Assembly (NCBI RefSeq): GCF_014202225.1
Contig: NZ_JACHGE010000002.1
Location: 124,001 to 188,000, forward strand
Source: Algibacter amylolyticus
Lineage (GTDB): Bacteria > Bacteroidota > Bacteroidia > Flavobacteriales > Flavobacteriaceae
Reading direction: 5' to 3'
Length of the DNA stretch: 64,000 nucleotides
Shown here: one piece after another, positions 1 to 7,783 of the stretch
Numbering within the stretch: position 1 is the first letter of the stretch
Layout of the letters: each line of letters opens with the position of its first letter
Program-made: the position numbers and the translations under genes
The notes under the pieces: generated by a model
Told to the model about the DNA's origin: nothing
The model's database searches: none
Seen by the model: the letters and a program-made list of their open reading frames with translations, nothing else

Positions 1-1
1 A

Positions 2-478
2 CCCAACGAGAAACTTTATGATTATATGGAGGATAAAAATCTAACTTGGTTGGATGATCTTCCTACGGTTAATACCACTATTTTAAAGTTGCTTAGAAAG
101 GTTAAAGAAACATCGGCAGAGAACCATTTTACTCCAAAATTATATAAGGATATTGAGGACAAACAATTTGCTATTGATTTGTTTAAGAAAACCCTTTTAA
201 AAAGTACAGCCATAAATAAGGAAATAGATCAGAAAACAAAAAACTGGGATACAGACCGTATTGCAACTGTAGATTTTGTGTTATTGCAAATGGCTATTTG
301 TGAGCTTAATAACTTCCCGTCTATACCAGTTAAAGTAACTATTAATGAGTATTTAGAAATATCTAAAGAATACTCGACACCAAAAAGTAGCATTTTTATA
401 AATGGTATTTTAGATAAGTTGGTAAAAGAGTATGAAGCTAGTGGTGAATTGAATAAAATTGGTCGAGGACTGATGTAA
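2..478 (+). CDS. nusB: Transcription antitermination factor NusB, C-terminal part (truncated by window edge)
   Basis: NusB binds boxA RNA with NusE (ribosomal protein S10) and supports antitermination at rRNA operons. The visible 158 residues are the all-helical NusB domain: the stretch around DRIATVDFVLLQMAICEL, followed by the proline-rich turn FPSIPVKVTINEYLEISKEY and FINGILDKL, is the usual C-terminal NusB core. The reading frame is open to the left edge (PNEKLYDY precedes the Met at 26), so the true start lies outside the window. Bacteroidetes NusB proteins are about 300 residues, so roughly half is missing here. The next gene, a DUF1573 lipoprotein, has its own promoter box. I am confident of the family and certain that the gene is partial. 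Confidence 0.9.
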   Translation, partial: PNEKLYDYMEDKNLTWLDDLPTVNTTILKLLRKVKETSAENHFTPKLYKDIEDKQFAIDLFKKTLLKSTAINKEIDQKTKNWDTDRIATVDFVLLQMAICELNNFPSIPVKVTINEYLEISKEYSTPKSSIFINGILDKLVKEYEASGELNKIGRGLM

Positions 479-544
479 TGCGATTTGAAATTACAAATAT
501 TTGTTAAGAAGAATACAAAACTTTTTAATCCTTTAAATAATTGC

Positions 545-552
545 TATTTTTG
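545..552 (+). promoter_or_regulatory. Bacteroidetes -7 promoter box (TATTTTTG) for the DUF1573-yajC pair
   Basis: TATTTTTG matches the TANNTTTG -7 element used by the main sigma factor of Bacteroidetes. It lies in the 103-nt nusB-DUF1573 gap, 30 nt before the start codon at 582. No convincing -33 TTTG is visible. This is an inference from the motif and its position only. Confidence 0.5.
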
Positions 553-581
553 CACATCTTAAATTTTAAAACAAACCTATA

Positions 582-1055
582 ATGAAAAAAATAATATTTG
601 GTCTTGGTGCCTTGTGTTTAGTTGCATTTACTTCTTGTAAAGATAATGCTGCTCAAAAAATTGATGAAGCTAATGTTGCTGTTGCAGCAGAAAGAGATGC
701 TGTTGCATCTAAATTTCCTGTATTAGCTTTTGATAAAACTGAGCATGATTTTGGCGAAATTGAAGCTAAAACAGCTGTTGAAACTACTTTTAACTACACT
801 AATAAAGGTGATGCACCTTTAGTTATTACAGATATTAAGAGTTCTTGTGGATGTACTGTACCTCAAGATTGGAGTAGAGAGCCTTTATTACCTGGAGATT
901 CTGGTAAGTTTTCTGTGAAATTTAACGGTAGTGGATCAAACAAAATAACTAAAACTATAACAGTTACTGCTAACACGGAAAAAGGTTCTGAACTTGTAAA
1001 AATTACAGCGTTTGTAAAACCAGATCCTAATAAAGCAGTACCAGCTAAAAGCTAA
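582..1055 (+). CDS. DUF1573 family lipoprotein
   Basis: A 157-residue secreted lipoprotein. The N-terminus MKKIIFGLGALCLVAFTSC is a lipoprotein signal peptide with lipobox FTSC. The mature part holds one DUF1573 domain, an Ig-like beta sandwich, with the recognisable sequence FDKTEHDFGEI and then ITDIKSSCGCT. The SSCGC motif is typical of the family. The function is unknown; DUF1573 proteins are abundant in Bacteroidetes envelopes. The gene sits between nusB and yajC, an order common in Flavobacteria, and a TATTTTTG box lies just upstream. The family is secure and the role is not. Confidence 0.9.
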   Translation: MKKIIFGLGALCLVAFTSCKDNAAQKIDEANVAVAAERDAVASKFPVLAFDKTEHDFGEIEAKTAVETTFNYTNKGDAPLVITDIKSSCGCTVPQDWSREPLLPGDSGKFSVKFNGSGSNKITKTITVTANTEKGSELVKITAFVKPDPNKAVPAKS

Positions 1056-1067
1056 ATAAACTATATA

Positions 1068-1361
1068 ATGGGAGAAGGAATTGGGCAATTTTTGCCATTC
1101 ATTTTAATGTTCGTTGTTGTGTATTTCTTTATGATTGCACCACAAATGAAACGAGCAAAAAAAGAAAAGAAATTTGCAGCCGAATTAAAACGCGGCGATA
1201 AAGTAATTACTAAAAGTGGTTTACACGGTAAAATTGCCGAGTTAAATGATAAAGATAACAGTTGTGTTATTGAAACCATGGCCGGAAAATTAAAGTTTGA
1301 TAGATCTGCCATTTCTATGGAAATGAGTTCTAAACTTAATGCGCCTGTAACGGTTAAGTAA
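1068..1361 (+). CDS. yajC: Preprotein translocase subunit YajC
   Basis: A 97-residue inner-membrane accessory protein of the SecDF-YajC complex that assists Sec-dependent export. It has one N-terminal membrane segment (about residues 5-25, FLPFILMFVVVYFFMIAP) followed by the basic motif PQMKRAKKEKKF and the cytoplasmic core with GDKVITKSGLHGKIAEL, the diagnostic YajC signature. Length matches the family (85-115 residues). It begins 12 nt after the DUF1573 stop, so the two are probably cotranscribed, and an intrinsic terminator follows within 27 nt of the stop. Confidence 0.95.
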   Translation: MGEGIGQFLPFILMFVVVYFFMIAPQMKRAKKEKKFAAELKRGDKVITKSGLHGKIAELNDKDNSCVIETMAGKLKFDRSAISMEMSSKLNAPVTVK

Positions 1362-1387
1362 TTTTACTTTTTATATTTTTATAAAGA

Positions 1388-1414
1388 AAGCTTCCTTTTA
1401 AGGAGGCTTTTTTT
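1388..1414 (+). terminator. Intrinsic terminator after yajC
   Basis: Eight-base-pair stem AAGCTTCC/GGAGGCTT (one G-U pair) with a TTTTAA loop, running into a T tract at 1408-1414. It is placed 26 nt after the yajC stop and closes the nusB-DUF1573-yajC group. Confidence 0.8.
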
Positions 1415-1511
1415 ATGCTTATAATTGAAGGGAACTAACTGTTTTGTCATTATTTTATTTTGTTTTATTTCGAATTTTAGTAGGGTAAAACACTTATGGG
1501 TTGTCTTATAA

Positions 1512-1985
1512 ATGAATTGTGTATTAATTTATAATTTATTTATCATGGATTTACTTTTAACCTGCGTAGTAATTTTAAGCTTAACTAATATTTTGTTAAT
1601 TGCCTTTAAGCAAAAAACAATCATAATACATTTGGTAACTTTTTTAAAGAAAAAAACAACCAACGTTGGCTTTAAAAGTAACCTTGTTATAATAAATAGA
1701 ACGAATAGTCAGACTAATACTATACTTAACTTTGTGAGTAGCTCCAGAACCGACTCTAATAACTTTGAAGCAAAGCGCATGCGCGATTTGGCTTTAGAGC
1801 AGGAGCAATTAAGTAATAAACTTAAAATGTTAGAATACTTATCGGTTTTTGAGCTGTATTTAAACCAGCATAAGGCCAATAATTATAAAATGTGCGAAAT
1901 AAATGAGTTTAGAGCCCTAAAACTATCCACGCAAAAAAGCATTTTAGAATCTACCAAGAAGGTATCTTATTTAAGTGTGGCATAG
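1512..1985 (+). CDS. Hypothetical protein with one N-terminal membrane segment
   Basis: I do not recognise this 157-residue protein. The first 30-35 residues are hydrophobic and form one likely membrane anchor. The rest is a charged, Asn-rich, mostly helical region ending with a helical stretch (LEQEQLSNKLKMLEYLSVFE onwards) that could be a short coiled coil. A start at 1545 (MDLLLTCVV) is equally plausible, since neither start has a clear ribosome-binding site, as is normal in Bacteroidetes. The gene lies alone between the yajC terminator and a convergent gene whose stop is 18 nt away. Function cannot be inferred. Confidence 0.5.
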   Translation: MNCVLIYNLFIMDLLLTCVVILSLTNILLIAFKQKTIIIHLVTFLKKKTTNVGFKSNLVIINRTNSQTNTILNFVSSSRTDSNNFEAKRMRDLALEQEQLSNKLKMLEYLSVFELYLNQHKANNYKMCEINEFRALKLSTQKSILESTKKVSYLSVA

Positions 1986-2003
1986 CGCTACAACACTTAA
2001 ATT

Positions 2004-2606
2004 TTAGCAATTTTTGTACTTATCGTGCAAGCCCTTATTATTTAAAATCATGGGTTTTATTTTTTCTAATCGGGTTTGCTTAGTGGCCTCTCGTTTTGCA
2101 GTATCTATATACGCGCAGTACTCGCGCTGTTTGCCTGGTGTTAGGGTATTAAAAGCATCGTTTAGTGCAGGATTAGCGTTTAATTCTGTTTTGAGTTCTA
2201 ATGGGATGGTAATATCTTTTTTAGTAGTTCTGGTAGCTTTTAATTCTTTTCCTAACTTTTGGTTTTCTATGGCTTCTTTTACATAAGCCAAAACTTTGTT
2301 TTTGTCAATAGCCTTTATACTATCAAAACGCATTTGCCTTAGCGCTTTGGTTTTGTTCTCTTGGGCGTTAACTAATAAGTTGTGTGTGTCTTTCAAAAAA
2401 ACACCATTAAAAAACCAAATACCGAAATGGTTTTTAAAAGCGCTTAAGCCTAAAACATTCTTGCCATTAACCATATAAGTGGGCGCATTCCATTTTATGG
2501 CTTCGTCAACCTCGGTAGTTAATATAAGCGTTCTTAATAGCGTTAATGCCTCACTAAAATTACTGTGTTCCTCTATGTACTCTTCAACCGAATAAATTTT
2601 TTTCAT
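2004..2606 (-). CDS. YdeI/OmdA-family protein (DUF1801 plus OmdA-type C-terminus)
   Basis: About 200 residues. The N-terminal DUF1801-like fold (about residues 10-110) contains EAIKWNAPTYMVNGKNVLG and FKNHFGIWFFNG, characteristic of the YdeI family. The C-terminal quarter (NPALNDAFNTLTPGKQREY, then TKQTRLEKI) is the OmdA/YdeI tail, sometimes called bacteriocin-protection in annotations. The molecular role is not established. The start chosen (2606, MKKIYSVEEY) matches the usual N-terminus; an in-frame ATG at 2618 would overlap the upstream pentapeptide gene by 8 nt. The two are probably translationally coupled. Confidence 0.8.
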   Translation of the reverse strand: MKKIYSVEEYIEEHSNFSEALTLLRTLILTTEVDEAIKWNAPTYMVNGKNVLGLSAFKNHFGIWFFNGVFLKDTHNLLVNAQENKTKALRQMRFDSIKAIDKNKVLAYVKEAIENQKLGKELKATRTTKKDITIPLELKTELNANPALNDAFNTLTPGKQREYCAYIDTAKREATKQTRLEKIKPMILNNKGLHDKYKNC

Positions 2607-2610
2607 AACC

Positions 2611-3183
2611 TCATTCAATTTTTATTTGATATTTACTTAAAAGTCCTTCTATAGTCTTTAACGAAAATTTAGCACCTTTTAAACGGTTGTTTTCCGGGTC
2701 TATTTTAAAATTCTCGGAGGTTTTAAAGTTCGTGTTTTCTAAATTCGTGTTAAAAAAAGTTACGTTTATTAAATTACATTCATCAAAAACAGCATTACTT
2801 AAATTACATTCTGTAAAATCGACACCCTCTAATTTAGAGTCTTTAAATAGTGTTTTTTTAAGATTCATTTTATAAAAAGAGGCATGGTTTAGTTGGCATT
2901 GCTCCACTTTAATGGTAAAAGCAAAATCACTACATTTTTCAAAATCTAAACCAAGTAGCTTACATCCTTTAAAATACACATCTTGAAAACTAGTATCGAA
3001 AATATTAGCAGAGCTTAAATTACAATCATGAAACTCGCACTCTATAAACCGTGTGTGCGATAAATTGGCATTTAAAAAAACACAGTTTATAAAGGTGCAT
3101 AATTCGTAATCGCCTTTTTCAAATTCATTTTCGGTAAAGGTTTTATTTTTAAAAGTTTGCTCGTCTATAAAATTATGCTGCAT
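2611..3183 (-). CDS. Pentapeptide-repeat protein (Qnr/McbG-like fold)
   Basis: 190 residues dominated by A(D/N)LxX-type repeats (CVFLNANLSHTRF, CNLSSANIFDTSF, LEGVDFTECNLSNAVF), which form a right-handed quadrilateral beta helix. The C-terminal segment ENNRLKGAKFSLKTIEGLL is shared with small Qnr/McbG-like proteins. Some members mimic DNA and protect gyrase; whether this one does is unknown. It has no signal peptide, so it is cytoplasmic. It is immediately upstream of the YdeI-like gene. No sequence feature demonstrates antibiotic resistance, so only the fold is called. Confidence 0.85.
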   Translation of the reverse strand: MQHNFIDEQTFKNKTFTENEFEKGDYELCTFINCVFLNANLSHTRFIECEFHDCNLSSANIFDTSFQDVYFKGCKLLGLDFEKCSDFAFTIKVEQCQLNHASFYKMNLKKTLFKDSKLEGVDFTECNLSNAVFDECNLINVTFFNTNLENTNFKTSENFKIDPENNRLKGAKFSLKTIEGLLSKYQIKIE

Positions 3184-3281
3184 TATTGTATTGGTTTACT
3201 GTAAATATAATTAATCTGCTATAAAAGACTATTAGCTTAACATTTTTAAGCTCAAGTAAAAAGACTTTAAAATATAAGTTT

Positions 3282-3364
3282 GGGCGTTACCACAAGGGTC
3301 GCGCTTTCACTACTCGCTCCTCCTTAGGTCGGGAGCTCAAACAGGCCGTTCAATCGCTAACGCA
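3282..3364 (+). repeat. Interspersed structured repeat, copy 1 (type A)
   Basis: Begins GGGCGTTACC and ends CGCTAACGCA. Terminal inverted repeat GCGTTA/TAACGC, an inner hairpin ACC..GGT next to GGTCGCG, and a second hairpin GCTCC..GGAGC followed by GAGCTCAAACAGGCCGTTCA. It lies in the 258-nt gap between two minus-strand genes. Closely related to copies at 30221 and 39987, and more distantly to those at 20281, 26311, 51244 and 57663. Confidence 0.85.
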
Positions 3365-3441
3365 GGTGTTTGCTATCACTTTTGCTTTGGTTAAAGGGAT
3401 GGCTTGTTTGCGGTTTTATGTTATAATATTAAAAGAGATTC

Positions 3442-4587
3442 TTAGCTTAATTTTCTTTTTAAAACCTTAGCTGCTCTTGTATAACCACTACTACCGCCAT
3501 CAACAAAATGGATGTGTTTAGCATTTCTATTTTGTACATAACACGACATAATGCTTCGGTTACTAACATGAATGCCATAAACAATGTGCTTGTTTTTTTC
3601 TAAACCATCAAGAAAGGTGGTTAGCAATTTTCTTTGTTTAGATGTTCCAGAAATTACCATATTTATTCGCCCATCTATAACAAGAATATCCGATAGTTGC
3701 GTTAGCTCTTTTAAATACTTTCTACCGGTTTTATTGGGTAAGTAATAAAAGTTGCCAATAAGTCCAGTAAGCCAAACCTTTAAAAAGTTTCTAACTCCAA
3801 ACTTTTTATTGCTTGCCTTTAGTTCGGTCTTTATTTTTTTATAATTAAAATTCAGTTTTAATTTTGGTACAGAAATGGGATTTCTGTTTTTTAAAGGGCC
3901 ATAAAGTTCATCTGTTTTTTCTAATATGCTTTTAAAAATAGGAGCTTGGTCGGGTTCGTTTGTAGCACTAATTAACAACGACACCACTTCGTTGGAGTTT
4001 TCTGGTGGCGGAATTTTATTCCAGCGACATTCCATACCATCTAAATCTAATACGTCTGTTTGCTTGTTTAAATTATCAACTACAGCGTCTTTAGATTTTA
4101 TAAGGTTTTCGGCAAAATGTAAACCGTTGCCTAGTACAACAGGAATAGTAAGTAATCTGTTAATGCTTGCCTTGGTTATTTTTAATTCCTGATTGTTTTG
4201 GTAAACTTGAGATATAGGAACATGCCCAACTCTTAAATAAATATCAAATTCTTTTTTAATGTTTTCTTGGTGCAAAATTAAAGCCTCCATAATGTCATGT
4301 AGTAAAACAGTAGGGATTAATAATGTTGCACCATCGCCACCAAAGAAAAAAGGAATATCTATGGATTGTTTTTTTGCAATGTTTAATGCGGCAACAATAC
4401 TACCGGTTGCTATTAGGTTTACTAGTTCCGATAGGCCTTTTTGAACCGACACCGTGGAGCCTTTTATATCGGTAATAACAATAGACCAATTATTAGGAAT
4501 TTGTTTAAAAAGCTCTGGTTTTGAAAGTAATTTTGTTACAGGTTCTTTATAATTTGTAAGATTGGTATAAAAAAAAGTATCTTCCAT
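3442..4587 (-). CDS. DUF3095 family protein (class III cyclase-like)
   Basis: 381 residues matching DUF3095: ITDIKGSTVSVQKG near residue 40 and the signature PFFFGGDGATLLIP near residue 100, followed by VGHVPISQVY. The N-terminal half resembles the class III nucleotide-cyclase fold (DIKGST is the position of the metal-binding Asp), but catalytic activity has not been established for the family. There is no signal peptide or membrane segment. It may be the last member of the light-stress island, being 145 nt downstream of phrB on the same strand, but an independent promoter is possible. Family call confident, function open. Confidence 0.85.
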   Translation of the reverse strand: MEDTFFYTNLTNYKEPVTKLLSKPELFKQIPNNWSIVITDIKGSTVSVQKGLSELVNLIATGSIVAALNIAKKQSIDIPFFFGGDGATLLIPTVLLHDIMEALILHQENIKKEFDIYLRVGHVPISQVYQNNQELKITKASINRLLTIPVVLGNGLHFAENLIKSKDAVVDNLNKQTDVLDLDGMECRWNKIPPPENSNEVVSLLISATNEPDQAPIFKSILEKTDELYGPLKNRNPISVPKLKLNFNYKKIKTELKASNKKFGVRNFLKVWLTGLIGNFYYLPNKTGRKYLKELTQLSDILVIDGRINMVISGTSKQRKLLTTFLDGLEKNKHIVYGIHVSNRSIMSCYVQNRNAKHIHFVDGGSSGYTRAAKVLKRKLS

Positions 4588-4732
4588 ATTAGCCTTATTT
4601 CAAAACCATTTTAATTTGTAAATTAATTTGACGTCATGAGTTTTTCAAAATAATTAATTTTCGGTTTTTGTTTCATTAACGCTGCAACGAAGTACGGCAT
4701 TTTTTATAACAAACTAAATATTAAGTGGAAAC

Positions 4733-6037
4733 TTAATTTAATGCAGCTTTATAAGTATCTAAACAACGTTCTCTGGCAAATTTATGCTCCACAATTGGTT
4801 TTGGGTAGGCTAATTCTTGAAAATCTGGTACCCATTGTTTTATGTAATTAAGGTCTTTATCAAACTTTTGAATTTGGGTTGTTGGATTAAATATCCTAAA
4901 ATATGGCGAAGCATCAACACCGCTGCCAGCAACCCATTGCCAATTACCAACGTTACTTGCCATGTCGTAGTCGTGCAGTTTTTCGGCAAAATAAGCTTCG
5001 CCCCAGCGCCAATCTATAAGTAAGTGTTTGCAAAGAAAACTACCAACTAGCATTCTTACTCTATTATGCATAAAACCGGTTTGGTTAAGTTGGCGCATAC
5101 CAGCATCAACAAGAGGATAGCCTGTTTTACCTTCGCACCACGCTTTAAATTCGGTTTCGTTGTTGCGCCATTCAATACGATCATATTTGGGTTTAAAACT
5201 ATCTGTTTTAGTATGTGGAAAGTGCCAAAGGATTTGCGTAAAAAATTCACGCCAAATCAGTTCTTGCCAAAATATTTCGTTTTTTTCTGCTATGGCTTTC
5301 TTTACCATTTTCCTAACACTTACTGTTCCGAAACGTAAATGCGGACCAAGTCTAGACGTGCTGTCTTGGGCAGGAAAATTACGCGTGTTTTCGTACTCTT
5401 GAATAAGTGTTGGTGTTACCGTATATGGTGCTATGTCCTGACTGGATTTTTTAAAACCAATATCCGATAAACTTAGGTTTGGTAACCTAGAGTGTTTTAT
5501 CAAATTATCCAGATATGATTTTGTATAATAAATTTCTAAATCTTTAGGGTTGAACGTCTGTTTCCAGAGCTTCATGTATGGTGTGTAAACCATGTAAGGA
5601 TCGCCATCTTTTTTAACAATCTCATCTTTTTCAAAAATAACTTGATCTTTAAAGGTTTTAAATGCAATGTTATGTTTGGCTAAAAATGTTTCTATTTGTT
5701 CATCACGCTCTTTGGCATATGGCTCATAATCGTGGTTAGTATAAACAGTTTCAATACTGTATTCTTCAGCTAAATCTTTATAAATATCTATGGGTTTGCC
5801 ATGATATATTGCTACACTACTGTTATGATCGTCTTGCAAAGTAGAGCGCATGTCTTGCAACGTGTCATGTATAAAGGTTACTCTAGCATCATCTTCCGGT
5901 AGTTTATCCAGGATTTCTGAATCGAAAATAAAAATTGGTAGTACAGGGTTATTAGATTTTAGGGCTTCAAAAAAGCCCACATTGTCATCCAATCTTAAAT
6001 CGCGCCTAAACCAGAAAATATTTACTTTTTTACTCAT
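4733..6037 (-). CDS. phrB: Deoxyribodipyrimidine photolyase (class I CPD photolyase)
   Basis: 434 residues. Repairs cyclobutane pyrimidine dimers using blue light and FAD. The N-terminal photolyase alpha/beta domain starts with NIFWFRRDLRLDDN and the C-terminal FAD-binding domain holds GYPLVDAGMRQL, HNRVRMLVGSFL, IDWRWGE and DYDMASNVGNWQWVAGSG. The two Trp of NWQW/DWRW and the Asn of ASNVGNW occupy the expected electron-transfer and flavin-N5 positions of class I enzymes. Length is slightly short for the class (about 470) but all motifs are intact. It lies 111 nt downstream of the SRPBCC gene, the last close-packed gene of the island. Confidence 0.93.
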   Translation of the reverse strand: MSKKVNIFWFRRDLRLDDNVGFFEALKSNNPVLPIFIFDSEILDKLPEDDARVTFIHDTLQDMRSTLQDDHNSSVAIYHGKPIDIYKDLAEEYSIETVYTNHDYEPYAKERDEQIETFLAKHNIAFKTFKDQVIFEKDEIVKKDGDPYMVYTPYMKLWKQTFNPKDLEIYYTKSYLDNLIKHSRLPNLSLSDIGFKKSSQDIAPYTVTPTLIQEYENTRNFPAQDSTSRLGPHLRFGTVSVRKMVKKAIAEKNEIFWQELIWREFFTQILWHFPHTKTDSFKPKYDRIEWRNNETEFKAWCEGKTGYPLVDAGMRQLNQTGFMHNRVRMLVGSFLCKHLLIDWRWGEAYFAEKLHDYDMASNVGNWQWVAGSGVDASPYFRIFNPTTQIQKFDKDLNYIKQWVPDFQELAYPKPIVEHKFARERCLDTYKAALN

Positions 6038-6148
6038 TAAATGTTTTAATTTTTATGTTTTTTGCTGCAACGGGTTATTTTGTTTTAAAGACTTTATTGC
6101 GGTGCCGTTACAATTAAAATGCTATTTTAACTAGGGGTTCTCGGTTAC

Positions 6149-6610
6149 CTAGTATTTTCCAAATAATTCTTCCAGTTTTGTTGTTCTGTAACTAAAAATC
6201 TCTTCTAATTTCGGTTTAACTAAAATTGGGTGCACCAATTGCCCAAGTAATCCAAAGGGTACTTTATAATCTATAATGTCTTCCATTTCTACACCACCAT
6301 CAATTTCTTTAATAAAATGTTTATGGTGCCATAGTGCATAGGGACCAAAACGTTGCTCGTCAACAAAATAATGCTTGTCTACGCTGTGTGTAATTTCGGT
6401 TACCCATTTTGTTTTTATGCCTAAAACAGGTGTAACAATGTATTGTATTATTTGGCCAGCAAACATGGGTCTATCGGCTCCAGTTAAGATATGAAATCCC
6501 ATATAATCTGGTGTTATAGTTTTTAAATTTTTTGGGTTGGATAAAAACTCCCAAGCTGTATCAATACTTATTGGTAGGTTTTGTTTTTTATGTAGTCTGT
6601 ATATTTTCAT
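6149..6610 (-). CDS. SRPBCC-family (START/cyclase-like) protein
   Basis: 153 residues with the SRPBCC ligand-binding fold: LPISIDTAWEFLSNPKNLK at the N-terminus, ITPDYMGFHIL, and GGVEMEDIIDYKVPFGLLG followed by a C-terminal helix ending REEIFSYR-like (LEEIFSYRTTKLEELFG). Such proteins commonly bind hydrophobic ligands and are recurrent neighbours of photolyase genes in Bacteroidetes and Proteobacteria. It begins 3 nt after the tspO stop, so the two are cotranscribed. The substrate is unknown. Confidence 0.85.
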   Translation of the reverse strand: MKIYRLHKKQNLPISIDTAWEFLSNPKNLKTITPDYMGFHILTGADRPMFAGQIIQYIVTPVLGIKTKWVTEITHSVDKHYFVDEQRFGPYALWHHKHFIKEIDGGVEMEDIIDYKVPFGLLGQLVHPILVKPKLEEIFSYRTTKLEELFGKY

Positions 6611-6613
6611 TTC

Positions 6614-7075
6614 TTAATTATTTAATAATATATAGCCATTTAGAGATGTGGCAATACAAATCCAAATTAAATAGGGGATTATTAAAAGTGTTTTAGCACC
6701 TAAATCTTTTTTGTAAATTATAGTGAAGCTGATAATAACTAAAGTAAGCGCTATTATGGTAATAAAGCCAACCAACACAAAATGTTGTGCGAAAAAAATA
6801 TAGTTCCATATAATATTTAAGACGAGCTGAATAGCGAAAAGCGCAAGTGTATTTACATGCGGGAATTGTTTATATAAATAGGCCATATAAACCGAAAAAC
6901 AGATCATTATGGTTGTCCAAGCTACACCAAAAACCCAGCCTGGTGGTGTCCAAGGTGCTTGGTTTAAATTTGTATACCAATCGGATTTTGGTCCATTGCC
7001 CATTAACCAACTGCCTATTGCTAGTGCACCAAAATTAATAATTAAGTATATTATAAAATATTTAAGCAGCTTCAT
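6614..7075 (-). CDS. tspO: TspO/MBR family tryptophan-rich sensory protein
   Basis: 153 residues and five predicted membrane helices. The hallmark segment NQAPWTPPGWVFGVAW is present, as are the aromatic-rich helices and NIIWNYIFF. TspO proteins bind porphyrins and, in bacteria such as Rhodobacter, affect responses to light and oxygen. Placement among photolyase and GTP cyclohydrolase genes fits a light/tetrapyrrole role here (inference). Its 5' end overlaps the Lacal_2735 gene by 14 nt and its stop is 3 nt before the SRPBCC start, so it is inside a close-packed operon. Confidence 0.92.
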   Translation of the reverse strand: MKLLKYFIIYLIINFGALAIGSWLMGNGPKSDWYTNLNQAPWTPPGWVFGVAWTTIMICFSVYMAYLYKQFPHVNTLALFAIQLVLNIIWNYIFFAQHFVLVGFITIIALTLVIISFTIIYKKDLGAKTLLIIPYLIWICIATSLNGYILLNN

Positions 7076-7238
7076 TTTTGAGCAGGTTTATTTGTTTAGC
7101 AATTTCCTGAGCTTCAGCATATTTATCATCACTAGCAGACCTGTTTATTGATGATAATGAGTGCCACTCTTTCATCAGCTTTTTAAATTTGTCTTCTAAT
7201 TTCTCCTTTTTTGATTTCTTTTTGAATAATCCGAACAT
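7062..7238 (-). CDS. Lacal_2735 family small protein
   Basis: A 58-residue protein read from the ATG at 7238. The sequence MFGLFKKKSKKEKLEDKF and then SSINRSASDDKYAEAQEI matches the short helical Lacal_2735 family of Flavobacteria. It has a basic, probably helical N-terminus and no Cys. The function is unknown. It overlaps the tspO start by 14 nt and follows glutathione peroxidase by 5 nt, which supports it as a real operon member. It is too short for most automatic ORF cut-offs. Confidence 0.8.
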   Translation of the reverse strand: MFGLFKKKSKKEKLEDKFKKLMKEWHSLSSINRSASDDKYAEAQEIAKQINLLKNEAA

Positions 7239-7243
7239 AGTTT

Positions 7244-7780
7244 TTATTTTAAGTGTTTAGTAATTTTAGAGCTTAATGGGTTTATGGTTGGTAAAAAATA
7301 GTCTATTAAATCGCCATTTGGACCTACTAAATATTTTTGGAAATTCCATTTCACCGACGAGCTATTAACACCATTATTAATCACTTTAGTTAACCAACCA
7401 TATAGCGGGTGTTTGTTTTTTCCTTTTACCTTAATTTTTTCTGTTATTAAAAAAGAAACCCCATAATTAGTTTCGCAAAAAGACTTTATTTCTTCTTCAC
7501 TGTTAGGTTCTTGGTTTCCAAATTGATTACAAGGAACACCAATTATTTCCAGTTGGTCTTTGTATTTGTTATATAGGGTCTGTAAATCTTTATACTGGGG
7601 AGTAAAACCACACTTAGAGGCAACATTTACAAATAAAATATGTTTATCCTTAAAATGTAATAAGTTGATTGGTTTTGAATTTATGGCATTAATTTTAATA
7701 TCATAAATGGAATCAATCTTCATTTTTGTGGGTTTAGCTTTAATACAAAATGTCGCTAAAAATGCTTTGAGCGTATTCAT
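7244..7780 (-). CDS. Glutathione peroxidase family thiol peroxidase
   Basis: 178 residues. Reduces peroxides, in bacteria usually with thioredoxin as donor. Active-site motif VNVASKCGFTPQY has a Cys (about residue 57) in place of selenocysteine, then GVPCNQFGNQEP and VKWNFQKYLVGPNG with the catalytic-tetrad Gln/Trp/Asn. The resolving Cys is probably in SFCETNYG or PCNQFG. The first 20 residues lie before the conserved fold; an internal Met (MKIDSIYDI, at 7723) is an alternative start, while 7780 leaves 3 nt to the upstream SDR stop. Consistent with oxidative-stress defence in the light island. Confidence 0.92.
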   Translation of the reverse strand: MNTLKAFLATFCIKAKPTKMKIDSIYDIKINAINSKPINLLHFKDKHILFVNVASKCGFTPQYKDLQTLYNKYKDQLEIIGVPCNQFGNQEPNSEEEIKSFCETNYGVSFLITEKIKVKGKNKHPLYGWLTKVINNGVNSSSVKWNFQKYLVGPNGDLIDYFLPTINPLSSKITKHLK

Positions 7781-7783
7781 AAG

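Noticed and set aside
6038-6148. CTAGG/CCTAG hairpin between SRPBCC and phrB
   Set aside because: Only five pairs with a 12-nt loop and no T run, too weak to be a terminator.
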